From Desulfocicer vacuolatum DSM 3385 (GTDB taxonomy: Bacteria > Desulfobacterota > Desulfobacteria > Desulfobacterales > SURF-7), in the NCBI GenBank assembly GCA_945870015.1, contig CAMBQS010000172.1, positions 1-7,108 on the forward strand: DNA of 7,108 nucleotides, given 5' to 3'. Shown here in pieces: positions 5,739 through 7,108 of the stretch. The notes beneath the pieces were generated by a model. It saw only the letters and a program-made list of their open reading frames with translations, had not been told where the DNA came from and made no database searches. The position numbers and the translations under genes are program-made. Within the stretch, counting starts at the first letter, position 1, and every line of letters starts with the position of its first letter.

Positions 5739-6787
5739 TGCAGTGGAAAACAAACATGAAATTCTTGCATCATCCACAAATTGATCGATTGTCCATCCGG
5801 TTACCTGGTTTTTTCCTACGGATCTGTCTCGGGCTCTTTTGCATCGGTACAGCCAGAAGCTGGGCCTTGCCTGAATTGCAAAGCAACATCGACCCACCAG
5901 CTATTATCATCAAACTGCAACCGTCTGCAGAAATTACTGGTTCGGAAATTTTTTTACGCGACATCGCTGTTGTTTCGGCACCCCAATCCATTTCTGAAAA
6001 ACTCCTTTCTTTACGAATTGAAAAAGCCCCGGACCCTGGAATGAAGCAACTGCTGTCCAAGGCAAAAATTTCCGCAGCCCTCTCTTCCCTGAACGACATC
6101 CAAACCGAGACGAATCTCAACGGTCCCGAATTTATTCAAATTCATCGTACCTGTCAAACCCTTGAAGAGGAATACGTTCGACAGGTTTTACACAACTATA
6201 TTGATCAGCAAATCAACAACTCGGAATTCAAAATCGGAGTGATTAAGTTTCATGGAAAAAACCGGCTCCCGGCAGGCAATCTCTCAGCCGCTGTCACCCG
6301 TCATACTTCCGACAAACTTCTTGGAAATGTAAAATTCATATTGTCCATACAGGTTGATAATCAACCCAATGATCCCGTATCTGTTTCCGCATGGATCAAC
6401 CGGTATGAGGAGGTTGTTGTTACAAAACATGAATTATCAAAGGGTTCGCTGATAGCGGAGCAGGATCTTCATATGCGAAAACGAGACATATCCAAAACCC
6501 CGGAAAATGTCTGCATGCACGTTGACGATGCCATCGGGAAGAGAGTCAGACAGAATATGCGCGCCGAGACCTTTCTCCGCAGCAGCATGCTGGAAACCCC
6601 TCCAACGATCTACAAGGGAGACCGGGTAAAAATTGTTGCCGGAAACGGTTTGCTCCTGGTTTCAGCAAAAGGTCTGGCCCAAACCGACGGTCATATGAAC
6701 CAGCCGATCAAGGTGCAAAACATCAATTCAAAACGGAATATTATCGGAAGAGTCGTGGATCACTCAACCGTGGAGGTCAATTTTTAG
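5738..6787 (+). CDS. flgA: Flagellar P-ring assembly chaperone FlgA
   Basis: A 349-residue secreted protein, longer than E. coli FlgA (219) because of an extended N-terminal half (about 55-220). An N-terminal signal peptide has basic residues, a hydrophobic core (about 23-38, PGFFLRICLGLFCIG) and a likely signal peptidase I site after SWA (41-43). The C-terminal part holds a SAF-type domain (about 226-286: VVVTKHELSKGSLIAEQDL, then AIGKRVRQNMRAETFLRSSML) and the FlgA tail (GDRVKIVAGNGLLLVSAKGLA, IKVQNINSKRNIIGRVV and STVEVNF). FlgA assists FlgI in P-ring assembly in the periplasm. The start overlaps flgG's stop; ATG 5756 (MKFLHH) is an alternative that leaves the signal peptide intact. Order after flgG and before a lipoprotein gene fits the deltaproteobacterial flgFGAHI layout. 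Confidence 0.93.
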   Translation: MQWKTNMKFLHHPQIDRLSIRLPGFFLRICLGLFCIGTARSWALPELQSNIDPPAIIIKLQPSAEITGSEIFLRDIAVVSAPQSISEKLLSLRIEKAPDPGMKQLLSKAKISAALSSLNDIQTETNLNGPEFIQIHRTCQTLEEEYVRQVLHNYIDQQINNSEFKIGVIKFHGKNRLPAGNLSAAVTRHTSDKLLGNVKFILSIQVDNQPNDPVSVSAWINRYEEVVVTKHELSKGSLIAEQDLHMRKRDISKTPENVCMHVDDAIGKRVRQNMRAETFLRSSMLETPPTIYKGDRVKIVAGNGLLLVSAKGLAQTDGHMNQPIKVQNINSKRNIIGRVVDHSTVEVNF

Positions 6788-6803
6788 TGCTATGAAAACC
6801 CTT

Positions 6804-6946
6804 GAGCCAATTTCAAAACGATTGAAAAGCGTCACACCGGCGAAAGCCGATATCTAGAAAAGAACTGAAAATGCTGAATAGTGTTACGCTTTACTTCGTG
6901 TCAGGCTTTCGCCGGAACTACAACAACAGACTTTTGAAATTGGCTC
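6804..6946. mobile_element. MITE-like 143-bp element with perfect terminal inverted repeats
   Basis: GAGCCAATTTCAAAA (6804-6818) is the exact reverse complement of 6932-6946. Nested inside, CCGGCGAAAGCC (6837-6848) is the exact reverse complement of 6904-6915, and AAAGCGTCACAC (6826-6837) pairs with 6881-6892 with one mismatch. The element is flanked by CCTT at 6800-6803 and 6947-6950; read one step inward, the direct repeat is CCCTTGA (6799-6805 and 6946-6952). It has no coding capacity. It occupies most of the 193-base flgA-flgH gap (6788-6980), where I see nothing else except the ribosome site region of the next gene. It could instead be a REP-like or RNA-processing structure. Confidence 0.65.
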
Positions 6947-6980
6947 CCTTGAAACATAAAATGCGGAGCCTGGAAAAGAG

Positions 6981-7108
6981 ATGAATACGACAAAAGATAT
7001 AATCATGAGATGGGTGCTGATGATTTTTCTGATGCTCCTGTCCGGCTGTTCAACCCTGATGGGGGATGATGGCCCCCGGGTGATTCCCGCGGAGGGCCAG
7101 GACAGACT
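6981..7108 (+). CDS. flgH: Lipoprotein, probable flagellar L-ring protein FlgH (3' partial)
   Basis: Only the first 42 codons are in the window and the frame runs off the right edge. The sequence has a lipoprotein signal peptide: a short start, a hydrophobic core (about 10-21, RWVLMIFLMLLS) and a lipobox LLSGC with the modified cysteine at residue 23, followed by STLMGDDGPR. FlgH is an outer-membrane lipoprotein forming the L ring, and flgH normally follows flgA in this gene order. The mature domain is not visible, so the identity rests on lipobox plus context. GGA at 6972-6974 gives a weak ribosome site for ATG 6981; ATG 7005 (MRWVLM) is possible. Confidence 0.72.
   Translation, partial: MNTTKDIIMRWVLMIFLMLLSGCSTLMGDDGPRVIPAEGQDR

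Noticed and set aside
4321..5897. Long minus-strand reading frames opposite flgF, flgG and flgA (up to about 170 codons)
   Set aside because: They lie antisense to unmistakable rod and chaperone genes, have no ribosome sites or recognisable domains, and look like coding shadows.
6804..6946. Integron attC site or a Rho-independent terminator after flgA
   Set aside because: No RYYYAAC/GTTRRRY boxes or cassette gene are visible, and neither arm is followed by a T run. The flanking direct repeats favour an inserted element.

Overview
The window is a stretch of flagellar-assembly genes, all on the + strand, about 45% GC by eye. The order flgF-flgG-flgA-flgH, a DUF2802-type protein, a divergent FliK and a free-standing FlhB C-terminal domain next to it all suggest a motile Gram-negative bacterium. 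The best guess is Desulfobacterota (a sulfate-reducing deltaproteobacterium such as the Desulfobacteraceae). That assignment is inferred from gene order and protein style, not from a marker gene.

Left block (2-4061): five closely packed genes in one apparent transcription unit whose promoter lies outside the window. The first is open at its 5' end. It encodes an acidic cytoplasmic region with 8 canonical and 2-3 degenerate copies of the FliM-type 'SQxEIDxLL' peptide, the CheY-P-binding sequence normally present once at the FliM N-terminus. A single membrane helix and a FliL-like periplasmic domain follow. Next come a small charged protein of unknown function, a membrane-anchored coiled-coil DUF2802-type protein, a FliK-like hook-length control protein, and an FlhB-C-terminal-like protein that overlaps the fliK-like gene by 4 bp. 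An A-tract/T-tract hairpin over the last stop codon looks like a terminator.

Middle (4062-4236): noncoding. It holds a 10-bp perfect palindrome and an excellent sigma-54 (-24/-12) promoter about 25 bases before the flgF start.

Right block (4237-7108): flgF and flgG (proximal and distal rod), flgA (P-ring chaperone) and the first 42 codons of a lipoprotein gene, probably flgH (L ring). These are late basal-body parts that would be made together from the sigma-54 promoter. Between flgA and flgH is a 143-bp element with perfect 15-bp terminal inverted repeats, nested internal inverted repeats and flanking direct repeats, which looks like a MITE or similar dispersed repeat inserted inside the operon.

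The most unusual item is the multivalent FliM-peptide array joined to a FliL-like domain. It could physically link the chemotaxis response regulator, or a switch component, to the stator/FliL ring. That role is an inference.
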